Assembly (NCBI RefSeq): GCF_002252675.1
Contig: NZ_NQKY01000002.1
Span: 124,001 to 188,000, forward strand
Direction: 5' to 3'
Source: Synechococcus sp. BO 8801
GTDB lineage: Bacteria; Cyanobacteriota; Cyanobacteriia; PCC-6307; Cyanobiaceae
Length of the DNA: 64,000 nucleotides
Shown: positions 1 to 8,376 of the stretch, in pieces
Layout: the number at the start of each line of letters is the position of its first letter
Position numbering within the stretch: position 1 is the first letter of the stretch
Program-made: the position numbers and the translations under genes
The notes under the pieces: model-generated
The model's database searches: none
Told to the model about the DNA's origin: nothing
Seen by the model: the letters and a program-made list of their open reading frames with translations, nothing else

Positions 1-561
1 CTCTCCTATGCCGAGCCGGTGAGTGCCGAGCTGTTTTCGGCCTTGCCGCCGCTGGATGCGGTGGTGTGGGCCCACGGCCTCAACGCCAGTGATTCGATCG
101 CTGATTTCGATCCGACCACCTTCGAGCGGCTCTGGCAATGCAATGTGCTGTTCATTGCGGCCAGTCTTTCGGCGCTGTTGTCGGCGGGGCGGCTGGAGCG
201 CGGCAGTCGCCTCTGCGTCATCAGTTCGATCTGGCAGCTGGAGAGCCGGCTGGGAAAACTCTCCTACACCGTCTCCAAGGCCGCACTGCAGGGCCTGGTG
301 AAGTCCTGCGCCATGGATCTGGGAGAGAAGGGCATCCTGATCAATGCGGTGCTCCCCGGTGTGGTGGATTCACCGATGACGCGACGTCACCTGTCCCCCG
401 AGCAGATCGGGGCGATCACGTCCCAGACGGCCCTCGACCGCCTCGCCCAACCCGAGGACATCGCTGCAGCCACGGCTTTCCTGGTCGGGCCCGGCAATCG
501 CTTCATCACCGGCCAGTTCCTGACCGTGGACGGCGGTTTCATCGGCTTCAAGCACACATAA
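1..561 (+). CDS. SDR-family oxidoreductase, 5' end cut by window edge
   Basis: The reading frame is already open at base 1, so the N-terminal Rossmann glycine motif lies outside the window; about 186 residues are visible. What remains is the C-terminal part of a classical short-chain dehydrogenase/reductase: an NxxS-like serine region (VISSIWQ), a YxxxK active-site pair (YTVSK), and the typical SDR tail with an ITGQFLTVDGG stretch. An NAD(P)H-dependent ketone/alcohol interconversion on a small carbohydrate-like substrate is inferred from family and neighbours. It lies 19 nt upstream of a dehydroquinate-synthase-like gene on the same strand, so it is probably the first visible gene of the sugar cassette that runs to 5392. 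The substrate cannot be told from sequence. Confidence 0.85.
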   Translation, partial: LSYAEPVSAELFSALPPLDAVVWAHGLNASDSIADFDPTTFERLWQCNVLFIAASLSALLSAGRLERGSRLCVISSIWQLESRLGKLSYTVSKAALQGLVKSCAMDLGEKGILINAVLPGVVDSPMTRRHLSPEQIGAITSQTALDRLAQPEDIAAATAFLVGPGNRFITGQFLTVDGGFIGFKHT

Positions 562-580
562 CCAGCACTCCCAGTCCTTC

Positions 581-1717
581 ATGACGTCCCTGTCCCTGGC
601 TTCGCTCCCCCCCATCGTCATCCGCAGCTCACTGTCCGACTACAGCATCGACTTCCAGGGGCTGACCGATCTCGGGGCATGGAAGCCTGAGGCGGACCTG
701 ATCCTGATGGATGCCTTCTTCCGGGACAGGATCAGCTTTCCAGCAGAGCAGCCCGTCATCTTCCTGGAGGCCACCGAAGACGCCAAGTCCCTGCCGCAGA
801 CCATCGAGCTGTTCGTGGCGCTCAAGCAGGCCGGACTCGGTCGCGGCTCCCGCCTGCTCGCCGTGGGAGGTGGCGTCATCCAGGACATCGCCACCTTCGT
901 GACCTCGCTGTACATGCGAGGTATCGCCTGGGACTACGTGCCGACCACCTTCCTGGGCATGGCCGATTCCTGCATGGGGGGCAAGAGTTCGATCAATGTC
1001 GGCCCCTACAAGAATCTGATCGGCAATTTCCACCCCCCTCGCTGCATTCAGATCCTTCCTGTCTTCGCACGCACACTGCCTGCCGTGGAGATGGCAGGTG
1101 GGGCTGCAGAGGCTGCCAAGATCGCCTTCTGCCGTGGACCTGAGGCCTTCTCCAGCTATCTGGAGCTGGTGCAGCCTGTGTTGGCCGGAGCCTGGAGCGA
1201 GCAGGACCTGGCCGCCTTGCTGCACGCCACCCTGCGGGTCAAGCAGTGGTTCGTGGAGAGGGACGAATTCGACCGGGCAGAGCGACGCTGCCTCAATTTT
1301 GGCCACACCTGGGGGCACGCCCTGGAATCGGCGACCCAGTTCGCCATTCCCCACGGGCTGGCGGTGGCCCTGGGGATGATGGCGGCGGTCCGCTTTCTCG
1401 GGTCACCGCCCGATTGTCTGTCGCTCTGGGATCATTGCCTTCAGCTTCTGCATCCGACGCTTGATCCCACGACCGTTGAATCGTTTGACCCAGAACGTTT
1501 CCGTCGTGCCTTTCTTGCTGACAAGAAGCATTCTCCCGGTTACTATCATCTGATCGTTCCGACCTCCAGCGGTGTGAAGCCAGGATTAGAGCCTTCCAGT
1601 GTGCTTGGGGTCGAGGAAATCAAGATCCCGGCCGGTGAGCCCCAGTTGGCAGCCATCCAGCTCGCCATGGAGGAGGCCCTCAAGGCTGTGTCTTCCGTTC
1701 CCCAGGAGATTGGTTGA
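581..1717 (+). CDS. 3-dehydroquinate synthase-like sugar phosphate cyclase
   Basis: This 378-residue protein belongs to the AroB/sugar-phosphate-cyclase superfamily. These are NAD- and metal-dependent enzymes that turn a ketose phosphate into a carbocycle. Visible motifs are the NAD loop GGGVIQD (96-102), GGKSSIN (133-139), metal-ligand candidates E177, H242 (in LNFGHTWGH) and H258 (in PHG), plus K180, K221 and a DKK near 315. Most dehydroquinate synthase catalytic positions are therefore present. The GGGVIQD loop and the neighbours (ThDP enzyme, aldolase, SDRs) argue for a specialised sugar or carbocycle pathway rather than housekeeping shikimate synthesis; this is inference. The stop overlaps the next ATG by one base (TGATG), suggesting translational coupling. 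A plain AroB role remains possible. Confidence 0.8.
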   Translation: MTSLSLASLPPIVIRSSLSDYSIDFQGLTDLGAWKPEADLILMDAFFRDRISFPAEQPVIFLEATEDAKSLPQTIELFVALKQAGLGRGSRLLAVGGGVIQDIATFVTSLYMRGIAWDYVPTTFLGMADSCMGGKSSINVGPYKNLIGNFHPPRCIQILPVFARTLPAVEMAGGAAEAAKIAFCRGPEAFSSYLELVQPVLAGAWSEQDLAALLHATLRVKQWFVERDEFDRAERRCLNFGHTWGHALESATQFAIPHGLAVALGMMAAVRFLGSPPDCLSLWDHCLQLLHPTLDPTTVESFDPERFRRAFLADKKHSPGYYHLIVPTSSGVKPGLEPSSVLGVEEIKIPAGEPQLAAIQLAMEEALKAVSSVPQEIG

Positions 1718-3522
1718 TGAAATACTCCGATGTGATGCTGGAGTGGCTCAAGTCCGCGGGCTTCACCCACTGCTACTTTGTCGCGGGGGGGAACATCATG
1801 CATCTGCTGAATTCCGCCCGCCATCAGATGGTGTGCGTTCCCACGGTGCATGAGGTGGCTGCCGTCATTGCCGCCGAACATCACAATGCCACCCTGAATT
1901 CGGGAACCGCGGCAGAAGGAATCGGCCGTGCCTTTGTCCTGGTCACGGCAGGTCCGGGTCTGACCAATGCCCTCACGGGCCTGGCGGGGGCCTGGTTGGA
2001 GAGCCGCGAGCTGCTGCTGCTCGGAGGCCAGGTCAAAGTGAGTGATCTGGCCCCTCCCGGCCTGCGTCAGCTGGGTATCCAGGAGGTGGACGGTGTGGCG
2101 CTGGCGGCCCCACTGTGCAAGCAGAGTCTCTGTCTGCGGGAGCCCCTGGATCATCTCTCCTTCCTGACCAGCGTGGCGCTGAGTTGGCAGGGTCGGCCTG
2201 GGCCGGTGTTTCTGGAGCTCCCCCTGGATGTCCAGGCCCATCCGGTCCCCGAGGACTGGCTGGCCGCAGAGGGGGCCCCCCTCACCCCAGCGACCACGGC
2301 CGCGGTTCCCGACACCGCCCCCACCGCGGCCCGGATCGCGGCCCGTGTCGCCGCAGCCCAACGGCCGGTCCTGCTCCTAGGTGGTGGTGTCTCGCGGCCC
2401 TGTGCCCAGCAGCTTGAGTCCCTCCTGCAGTCCCTGGGTCTGCCGGTGATGACCACCTGGAATGGGGCCGATCGCTATGGGTCCGACCATTCCAATTACT
2501 TCGGTCGGCCCAACACCTGGGGGCAGCGGTACAGCAACATCCTTCTGCAGCAGTCCGACCTGCTGATTGCCATCGGCACCCGGCTCGGGCTGCAGCAGAC
2601 AGGCTTCAACTGGCAGGAGTTCCTGCCGGTGGGGGATGTGATTCAGGTGGAGATCGACCCAGCCGAGCTGGCCAAGCCGAATCCGACGCTGGCGGAGGCC
2701 ATTCAGGCCGATGCCGATGCCTTTCTGAGCCAGCTGCTTCGTCATGATCTTTGCCAGCACCCGGAATGGCTGGCCTTCTGCCATGACGTCAAATCCCGAT
2801 TGCCCCTCTCAGAGGCCTGCAATGCCACGGCCGAGGGCTATCTGAATCCCTACGACATGGTGATGGACCTCTCCAGGGTCTGCGGTGATGCCGACCACAT
2901 CGTTCCCTGCAGCAGTGGTGGTGCCTTCACCGTGATGATGCAGGCCTTTCACCTGCGTCAGGGCCAGACGATGCTCACGAACAAGGGGCTGGCGAGCATG
3001 GGCTATGGCCTTTCGGCGGCGATCGGTGTGGCCCTCGCCGACCGCCACCATCGCACCGTTCTGGTTGAGGGGGACGGTGGGTTCAGTCAGAACCTTCAGG
3101 AGCTGGCCACGGTCGCCGTCAACGATCTGAATCTCAAGATCTTCCTGTTCTGCAATGAGGGCTATGCATCGATCCGCATGACCCAGAAGAACTACTTTCA
3201 AGGCTCTTACGTCGGCTGTGACGTTCCCTCCGGTCTGGGGTTTCCCGATTGGAGGCTCCTTGGCAAGGCCTATGACGTGCCCGTCCACACCCTCTCCGCT
3301 GGGTGGTGTTCCGACGATCCTGTGTTCCTTGAGTTATGGGAGCGTCCATCGCCAGCGTTGTTCCTTGTACCCATCGATCCGGAGCAAAGCTATTTCCCCA
3401 AGATCTCCAGCCGTATCAGTGCCCAGGGTGGCATGGAATCCAATCCGCTTCACAGGATGACTCCCGACCTCCCCGACGAGATTGCTTCTTGTGTTTACCG
3501 ATACCTGCACACATCCGAGTAA
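1717..3522 (+). CDS. Thiamin-diphosphate-dependent enzyme, acetolactate-synthase-like
   Basis: This is a 601-residue protein of the IlvB/POX-type ThDP family, with the usual three-domain length. The N-terminal Pyr domain has the HE pair (E46) that activates the cofactor. The C-terminal PP domain has a GDGG motif near 452 and an Asn near 480 (FCNEGY), matching the GDG-x(25-30)-N cofactor signature. A TTG at 1714 is also possible, but ATG at 1717 overlaps the cyclase stop by one base and is preferred. Enzymes of this fold make or break C-C bonds next to a carbonyl, or hydrolyse cyclic diketones (IolD). In this cassette it may add a two-carbon branch, as YerE does in yersiniose synthesis, or act on the cyclase product. 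No IlvN-like regulatory subunit gene is adjacent, so a housekeeping acetolactate synthase is less likely. Confidence 0.82.
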   Translation: MKYSDVMLEWLKSAGFTHCYFVAGGNIMHLLNSARHQMVCVPTVHEVAAVIAAEHHNATLNSGTAAEGIGRAFVLVTAGPGLTNALTGLAGAWLESRELLLLGGQVKVSDLAPPGLRQLGIQEVDGVALAAPLCKQSLCLREPLDHLSFLTSVALSWQGRPGPVFLELPLDVQAHPVPEDWLAAEGAPLTPATTAAVPDTAPTAARIAARVAAAQRPVLLLGGGVSRPCAQQLESLLQSLGLPVMTTWNGADRYGSDHSNYFGRPNTWGQRYSNILLQQSDLLIAIGTRLGLQQTGFNWQEFLPVGDVIQVEIDPAELAKPNPTLAEAIQADADAFLSQLLRHDLCQHPEWLAFCHDVKSRLPLSEACNATAEGYLNPYDMVMDLSRVCGDADHIVPCSSGGAFTVMMQAFHLRQGQTMLTNKGLASMGYGLSAAIGVALADRHHRTVLVEGDGGFSQNLQELATVAVNDLNLKIFLFCNEGYASIRMTQKNYFQGSYVGCDVPSGLGFPDWRLLGKAYDVPVHTLSAGWCSDDPVFLELWERPSPALFLVPIDPEQSYFPKISSRISAQGGMESNPLHRMTPDLPDEIASCVYRYLHTSE

Positions 3523-3570
3523 TCAAAAGCGTCCATTTCTGGTAAGATTCGACCAATCGTCACGAGACCG

Positions 3571-4374
3571 ATGAACGCTCATGAACGGAAGATGTTGGAT
3601 ATTCTTAAGCGCGGAAGAGAATGTTTCGGTGTGGTTGCAACAAAGGCTGAGTTTGAGGCTGAAGGTACCCGTACGGACGAGCTCCTGAGGCTGCTCGAAA
3701 TCGCCCACAAGGCCGATGTGGGCATGGCCCTGAAGGTGGGTGGCTGCGAGGCCATCCGTGACATGCTTGAGGCGCGGCAATTTGGGGTCAATTACATCAT
3801 TGCCCCCATGGTGGAATCCCCCTATGCCTTGGGGAAATTCATTGCCGCCAAGAACAAGGTCTTTGCTCCTGAGGATCAGGAGGATGTCAAGTTCCTGTTC
3901 AACGTGGAAACGATCGCGGGCTATCGCTGCATCGATGATCTGATCGCAGCAGCCTCTGCGGAGGTTGGCTGCAATGGCGTCGTGTTCGGACGTGTTGACT
4001 TCAGCTGCTCGCTCGGCGTTGGTCGGGAGGGCCTGGAAGGAAATGAGGTCACCGAGGTTGGTGAAGATATCGCCAGGAAGTGCCAGAAGGCCGGTCTTGA
4101 GTTCGTTGTTGGCGGAGCCGTGTCGATTGATGCGTTTCCCAACCTGAAGCGATTCCAGGCTGTCCATCTGGATCGTTTCGAAACCCGCAAGGTCATCTTC
4201 CAGGGATCAGCCCTTGACTCGCCCGATCTTGCAGAAGCCTTGCTGCAGGCTGTTCACTTCGAATTGCTCTGGCTGCTCAATAAGCGTGAGTACTATGGCC
4301 TGATGTACCAGGAAGACCAGATGCGCATCGAGATGCTGGAGAGCCGCTGGAAGGTGCTTGAGCGCGACACCTGA
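3571..4374 (+). CDS. HpcH/HpaI aldolase / citrate lyase family protein
   Basis: This 267-residue protein matches the TIM-barrel HpcH/HpaI family in length and pattern. These are divalent-metal class II aldolases that join or split pyruvate-type donors and aldehydes. The metal-ligand pair is visible as E113 in NVETIAGY and D143 in VFGRVDFSCSLG, the latter resembling the family's GxxDL-x-SLG signature. It starts at ATG 3571, 48 nt after the ThDP gene, in the same direction. Aldolases of this group are usually catabolic, so one inside a surface-sugar cassette is unusual. A role in building or trimming an extended sugar or cyclitol chain is inferred only from context. Confidence 0.8.
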   Translation: MNAHERKMLDILKRGRECFGVVATKAEFEAEGTRTDELLRLLEIAHKADVGMALKVGGCEAIRDMLEARQFGVNYIIAPMVESPYALGKFIAAKNKVFAPEDQEDVKFLFNVETIAGYRCIDDLIAAASAEVGCNGVVFGRVDFSCSLGVGREGLEGNEVTEVGEDIARKCQKAGLEFVVGGAVSIDAFPNLKRFQAVHLDRFETRKVIFQGSALDSPDLAEALLQAVHFELLWLLNKREYYGLMYQEDQMRIEMLESRWKVLERDT

Positions 4375-4456
4375 TCTTGAGCGATTCGATGCTGAATCTT
4401 GAGCCATACGATCAATAACCGACGAATCAGTTGTTTCACCTACACGCCATTTTCTG

Positions 4457-5392
4457 ATGTCTGAGTTTCATTCCAAGCCCATTGCCGTCACCGGTGCCAC
4501 CGGGTGGGTGGGAAAGACCGCACTGCACGAGCTGCAGCGTCTGCTCGCGCCCGATGTCTTTCGTCAGAAGGTCCGAGCCTATGCCAGTAAGCCCGCCTTG
4601 CTGAGCACCACAGCCTATGGGCAAGACCAGTCGTTCGATTATCCCGTCCACCCACTGGCTGAGCTGCCGGAGCATGCCAAGCAGGAGCCCTTTGGCTATC
4701 TCTTCCATGGGGCCTTCTTCCCTCGCTCCGGGCTGGATGCTGTCGGTGTTGACGCCTATATCGCGATCAACCGGGAGATCACCAGGCTTGTCTGCGAGGC
4801 CATCGTGCATTCACCCGGCGTCAGGGCTGTGAACATTTCCTCCGGTGCCGCGGCGGCCTTTGATAGCACCGGTCGGGCCTCTGAAGAGAAGATCGCTGAA
4901 AACCCCTATGGCGCCCTCAAGTATGAAGAGGAAGTGCGGATCAGGGAGCTCACCGCCAGCCTCATCCTGAGGATCTACACGCTCTCGGGCAGATTCATGA
5001 CGAACCCTGAGATCTATGCCCTGGGTGACTTTCTTCTCAAAGCCCGGGACGGTAGCCAGATCATCCTGAAGTCCAAGAATCGCGTGGTTCGCGGCTTTGG
5101 CCATGCCGGCAACATTGTGGCGTCGGCCTGGGCGTGGCTGGCCAGCGACCATCCTCCATTGGAGGCTCCCCTGGCCACTGTCAGCGAGGAAACCGATCTG
5201 ACGTCCCTGGCACAGAGAGTCAGCAGGTTATTCAGCCTTCCTGAGCCCGTCTCCTCTGTTGACCCGGGCCTCACTCCGAATGTCTACTCCTCTGATCCCG
5301 CTCCTTTCCTGGACTTCCTCTCCACCCATGGCCTTTCCGCATGGACCATGGACGAGCAGATCACCGATACGGCTGCTGGCCTTAAGGGCTGA
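4457..5392 (+). CDS. NAD-dependent epimerase/dehydratase (extended SDR)
   Basis: This 311-residue extended SDR has an N-terminal Rossmann motif GATGWVG (about 13-19), an active-site serine region NISSG (126-130) and a YxxxK pair, Y151-G-A-L-K155. The C-terminal half contains an RxxN-type substrate region as in nucleotide-sugar epimerases, but it is too divergent to name a substrate. It follows the aldolase by 82 nt on the same strand and closes the five-gene plus-strand cassette. Its last 11 nt overlap the 3' end of the converging methyltransferase gene. It may epimerise, reduce or dehydrate a product of the upstream enzymes; that is inferred from context. Confidence 0.82.
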   Translation: MSEFHSKPIAVTGATGWVGKTALHELQRLLAPDVFRQKVRAYASKPALLSTTAYGQDQSFDYPVHPLAELPEHAKQEPFGYLFHGAFFPRSGLDAVGVDAYIAINREITRLVCEAIVHSPGVRAVNISSGAAAAFDSTGRASEEKIAENPYGALKYEEEVRIRELTASLILRIYTLSGRFMTNPEIYALGDFLLKARDGSQIILKSKNRVVRGFGHAGNIVASAWAWLASDHPPLEAPLATVSEETDLTSLAQRVSRLFSLPEPVSSVDPGLTPNVYSSDPAPFLDFLSTHGLSAWTMDEQITDTAAGLKG

Positions 5393-6533
5393 CCGGCTGA
5401 TGAAGAACCTCAATCCCGTCTTGCCGGAGGGCGGAAACATGGGTATCCGAAGGATAGGTCGACAGGATCACGCCGAGGATTTCTTTGGTGTACGCCGGTG
5501 CGGCGATGATGATGGCATTGGCTGCCCTGGATAGGGCTTCGGCGGGAGAAATGATCTCAATGTGCGTGGCGGGCGAGTATTTGCCCTGCTTGAACTCTGC
5601 CGAATCAATAATGTACTCAATCTTTTCTCCAATACCCGCACAAGCGATGATCGTAAAGCCTTGATGGCTGGCTCCCCATAGGGCCACGCGTCTGCCCTGG
5701 GCCTTGAGATCATCAATCAACGCATTCAGCTCGCTGCGCAGCTTCATGTAGTTGTTGGACAGCCCACTCAAGGCAACAACTGGCCGTTTCCTGACGTAGG
5801 CATAAATTGTATCTTCATTGAAGAGGCCCATCTCCAGGATGTCAAACCCATTCGTTTCGAGCATGCGCCGCAACGTGGTTTCCGTAAAGTAGAGTAGGTG
5901 ATCCCTGACAAACTCGTAATAGGCATCATAGCGCAGAATGTGATCGAAGCTGGGCACCGTAATCAGGCCTACGCCATCGGGCGTCAGGCTTCTGTGAATT
6001 CCAGCCAGCATGCCGCAAGGATCTGGTTGGTGTTCAAGGAAGTTGATCGAGAGAAACCCGTCATAGGGCGCGTTCGGCACCCCGCATTCAGCGGAGTCGA
6101 CAAATCCTTCAACGACGTCGAGGCCCTTGCTTTGCGCGGCGAGGACGGAGGTATTCGCATGCTCAATTCCAGAGATCCTTACCGATTCGCTGGAAAAGAG
6201 TTGGATGAAGTCACCCTTGCCGCAGCCGACTTCGATCAGATGCTTGCCGTCCAAAGAAAACTTCTTGGCAAAGTCCTTGAACAGCTCAAGCTTCAGATTG
6301 GCAAAGACACCCTTGACCGGCATCGCCCTGATGACATCGCGATAATACGCAACGGGTTCGCAGTCAAGCTGCAAGGTCTCACAGGAGAGGCATTGCCTGA
6401 CGCTGAAATCGATTCCCTTGTCTGAAGCCAGCTCTTCCTTCGTTGGCATCTGTTGGGCGCCGGAAGGGAGATCGCTGTAGTGAAGGATCGGCTCCGACAA
6501 CTGATGGCCGCAAACGAGGCAAGTCTGTCTCAT
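5382..6533 (-). CDS. C-methyltransferase-type SAM enzyme with N-terminal zinc motif
   Basis: This 383-residue protein has the three-part layout of NDP-sugar C-methyltransferases (TylC3-like). An N-terminal zinc knuckle has C5-x2-C8 and C48-x2-C51. A SAM-binding Rossmann core has EVGCGKGDF near 101-109. A C-terminal nucleotide-binding-like domain carries a VALWGASHQG loop near 280-290. Family members methylate a carbon of a ketosugar nucleotide; some relatives have other or unknown substrates. The gene converges on the epimerase gene with an 11 nt overlap and lies upstream of gtrA/gtrB in chromosome order but reads away from the cassette. A branched or deoxy-sugar methylation step is a reasonable inference, not shown. 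Confidence 0.8.
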   Translation of the reverse strand: MRQTCLVCGHQLSEPILHYSDLPSGAQQMPTKEELASDKGIDFSVRQCLSCETLQLDCEPVAYYRDVIRAMPVKGVFANLKLELFKDFAKKFSLDGKHLIEVGCGKGDFIQLFSSESVRISGIEHANTSVLAAQSKGLDVVEGFVDSAECGVPNAPYDGFLSINFLEHQPDPCGMLAGIHRSLTPDGVGLITVPSFDHILRYDAYYEFVRDHLLYFTETTLRRMLETNGFDILEMGLFNEDTIYAYVRKRPVVALSGLSNNYMKLRSELNALIDDLKAQGRRVALWGASHQGFTIIACAGIGEKIEYIIDSAEFKQGKYSPATHIEIISPAEALSRAANAIIIAAPAYTKEILGVILSTYPSDTHVSALRQDGIEVLHQPVSP

Positions 6534-6617
6534 GATGGATGCTGCTCACCGCAATGGCATCGTAGTACGGACTTATTGAGATGGCTTCCATGCTGCCCAT
6601 CTCCTCGGGCAGGAGAT

Positions 6618-7016
6618 TCAGCTCTGGGGTTCGTCATGCTCTGTGCGCCTGGTGGGTATCTTCTGCTTGTAAACAAACGTGCTCCATGCATAGCCAACGA
6701 TCAGGGACGTGGCGGCGCCCAGCACCGTCAGCTCCGTTCTACCGATCACTCCCTTGAACAGGGCGACGATGACGGCTCCCGCCGTAATGGTGGGCACGAT
6801 GGAAACGATGTAGCGCCCGATGGAAACCCGATAGCCCTGGCTGCTGGGGAAGACAAGAAAGCGAAAGCTGAAGTACCTCAGGACATGACAGGTTGCTTCT
6901 GCAAGGCCCAGGGCGAGAAAGGCGCCCATTGGATAGGCCAGCCAGAAAAGAGCTGGGCCGAGAATGGTGAAGGCGATCCCGTTGAGCCCATAGCGGGTGA
7001 ATGAATGGCTAATCAT
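6618..7016 (-). CDS. gtrA: GtrA-family membrane protein
   Basis: This 132-residue protein has four hydrophobic segments and the short GtrA/DPMS3 layout. GtrA-like proteins are thought to help flip polyprenyl-phosphate-linked sugars across the inner membrane. It overlaps the 3' end of the upstream glycosyltransferase gene by 8 nt, the usual gtrB-gtrA pairing for O-antigen side-chain modification systems. The symbol is a family assignment; substrate and serotype role are unknown. Confidence 0.75.
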   Translation of the reverse strand: MISHSFTRYGLNGIAFTILGPALFWLAYPMGAFLALGLAEATCHVLRYFSFRFLVFPSSQGYRVSIGRYIVSIVPTITAGAVIVALFKGVIGRTELTVLGAATSLIVGYAWSTFVYKQKIPTRRTEHDEPQS

Positions 7017-7992
7017 TCGGACTCTGGCTCTGGCGCATCAAGGTATATCTGAGCTTCGGCCTGAAGCCGGAAAGGCGCAGGCCTTCGATCTGCCGGGAGA
7101 CCACCGCCATGGTCAGCATCTGCAGGCCAAAGCTGATCAGAACCAGGGCCATGACCGTGGGGATGCCGCCTTCGTACTGACTGTTCCCGGATAGATAGTT
7201 GGCGAGCAGGAACACGGCCACCATGAAGGCAAAAAGTACCCCAAATCCACCGATGGTGAGGGCCAGCCGACTGGCGGCTGCGTCTGCGGACACCAGTGCA
7301 CGGATGGCCTCCAGGGCATAGCCTGCGCCGCGATAGGAGGATGTCCCCCGGGTTCGATCGGCCTGCCTGTAGTGAATCAGCACCGGCGAATGGCAGCTGT
7401 TGGCGATGCACATGCGCAGGTTCATCCCCGACTCATCCCAGTAGCGCAGGATCTCCTCCACGACCTCTCTTCGGTAGCAGCCGAAGCCATGGAAGCCACT
7501 GGGAACCTGTTGGAGCCTGGAGGAATAGCCGAGGGCCTTGTAGTACGTCCTGCGCGCCATCTGCAGCAGCGGCCCCCCTGCCGATCGACTCTTGACGGCC
7601 AGCACCGCATCCTTGGAATTGTCCTGAAGCAGCCGCACCACCATCTCCACACTCTGCTCGGGAGGATCCTGAAGATCGGAGCAGAGACAGATCATCAAGC
7701 TGCAATCGCCCGCGTGCTTGAAGGCGTTGACGGCTGAAGCTTCCGGGCCATAGTTACTGCTGTTGGCGATCCCGATAACCTGCGGGTCCTTCGCGACAAT
7801 GCGCTGAATCACCGTCAGGCTTTCGTCGCTGCTGTTGTTGTCGGCAATCACCATGCCGAACTCAAGGTCGTCAGGGTTCGGAAGGGCCTCCCTGATCTGC
7901 TCGAAGGCTTGACGACAGCGCGTATGCAACTCCTCAAGGTTCAGCGACTCATTGTAGGCCGTCGATACGTATACGAGTCGTTCGGATGTCAT
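7009..7992 (-). CDS. gtrB: GtrB-like polyprenyl-phosphate glycosyltransferase (GT2)
   Basis: This is a GT-A fold family-2 glycosyltransferase with two C-terminal membrane helices, as in GtrB and dolichol-phosphate mannose synthase homologues. Visible features are the N-terminal VSTAYNES start, an ADNNSSD region, and a SDLQDPPE stretch typical of the metal and nucleotide site of this subgroup. Two hydrophobic segments lie in the last 120 residues. ATG at 7992 (327 residues) is preferred; a GTG at 8019 would add nine residues. It should charge undecaprenyl phosphate with a sugar for the GtrA-type flippase next door. The cognate periplasm-facing transferase is probably one of the large membrane proteins nearby. 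Confidence 0.8.
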   Translation of the reverse strand: MTSERLVYVSTAYNESLNLEELHTRCRQAFEQIREALPNPDDLEFGMVIADNNSSDESLTVIQRIVAKDPQVIGIANSSNYGPEASAVNAFKHAGDCSLMICLCSDLQDPPEQSVEMVVRLLQDNSKDAVLAVKSRSAGGPLLQMARRTYYKALGYSSRLQQVPSGFHGFGCYRREVVEEILRYWDESGMNLRMCIANSCHSPVLIHYRQADRTRGTSSYRGAGYALEAIRALVSADAAASRLALTIGGFGVLFAFMVAVFLLANYLSGNSQYEGGIPTVMALVLISFGLQMLTMAVVSRQIEGLRLSGFRPKLRYTLMRQSQSPND

Positions 7993-8019
7993 GCTGCAGA
8001 CGAGTGCTGTCGTTTCCAC

Positions 8020-8376
8020 GTTAGCCGATGATTCCCGTTTGTCTTCAGATTCCGAGACGCCTTTGCGCCCGTTGCATGCTGTCCTGTGAACATGCTGTCA
8101 CAACCGATGATGGGCGTCGCGTCAGCATCATGCTCAGATGGCATCTTCGCTGCAGCACCATCGAGGACTTATTTGGCGTTCGGCGAAACTCCATGAAGGT
8201 CTGTTGCACTCAGTGGTTGAAGACTGCCATGCCCATTGGCGATTTCTCCCATCCAGGCGATCTCAGTCTTTCGTTTCTGCAGAGAACCCGTGCCCTGTTC
8301 TCCTTGTTCCCAGCCTCAAACTGGCTCTTCAGCTGGGTTGATGTCGTGTATCTTGGTGAACCAGCGTGATTGTTTC
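8020..8376. other. Intergenic region between divergent gtrB and a membrane protein gene
   Basis: About 350 bases separate the diverging gtrB and membrane-protein starts, longer than most gaps here. Promoters for both directions must lie in it. The long frame that enters from 8236 has no similarity I recognise before residue 48 and looks like non-coding read-through upstream of the ATG at 8377. No RNA fold, repeat or transposase remnant was recognised. Confidence 0.4.

Noticed and set aside
8028-8369. Possible small gene upstream of the membrane protein at 8377
   Set aside because: No recognisable domain, odd codon use, and it lies in the promoter gap of divergent genes.
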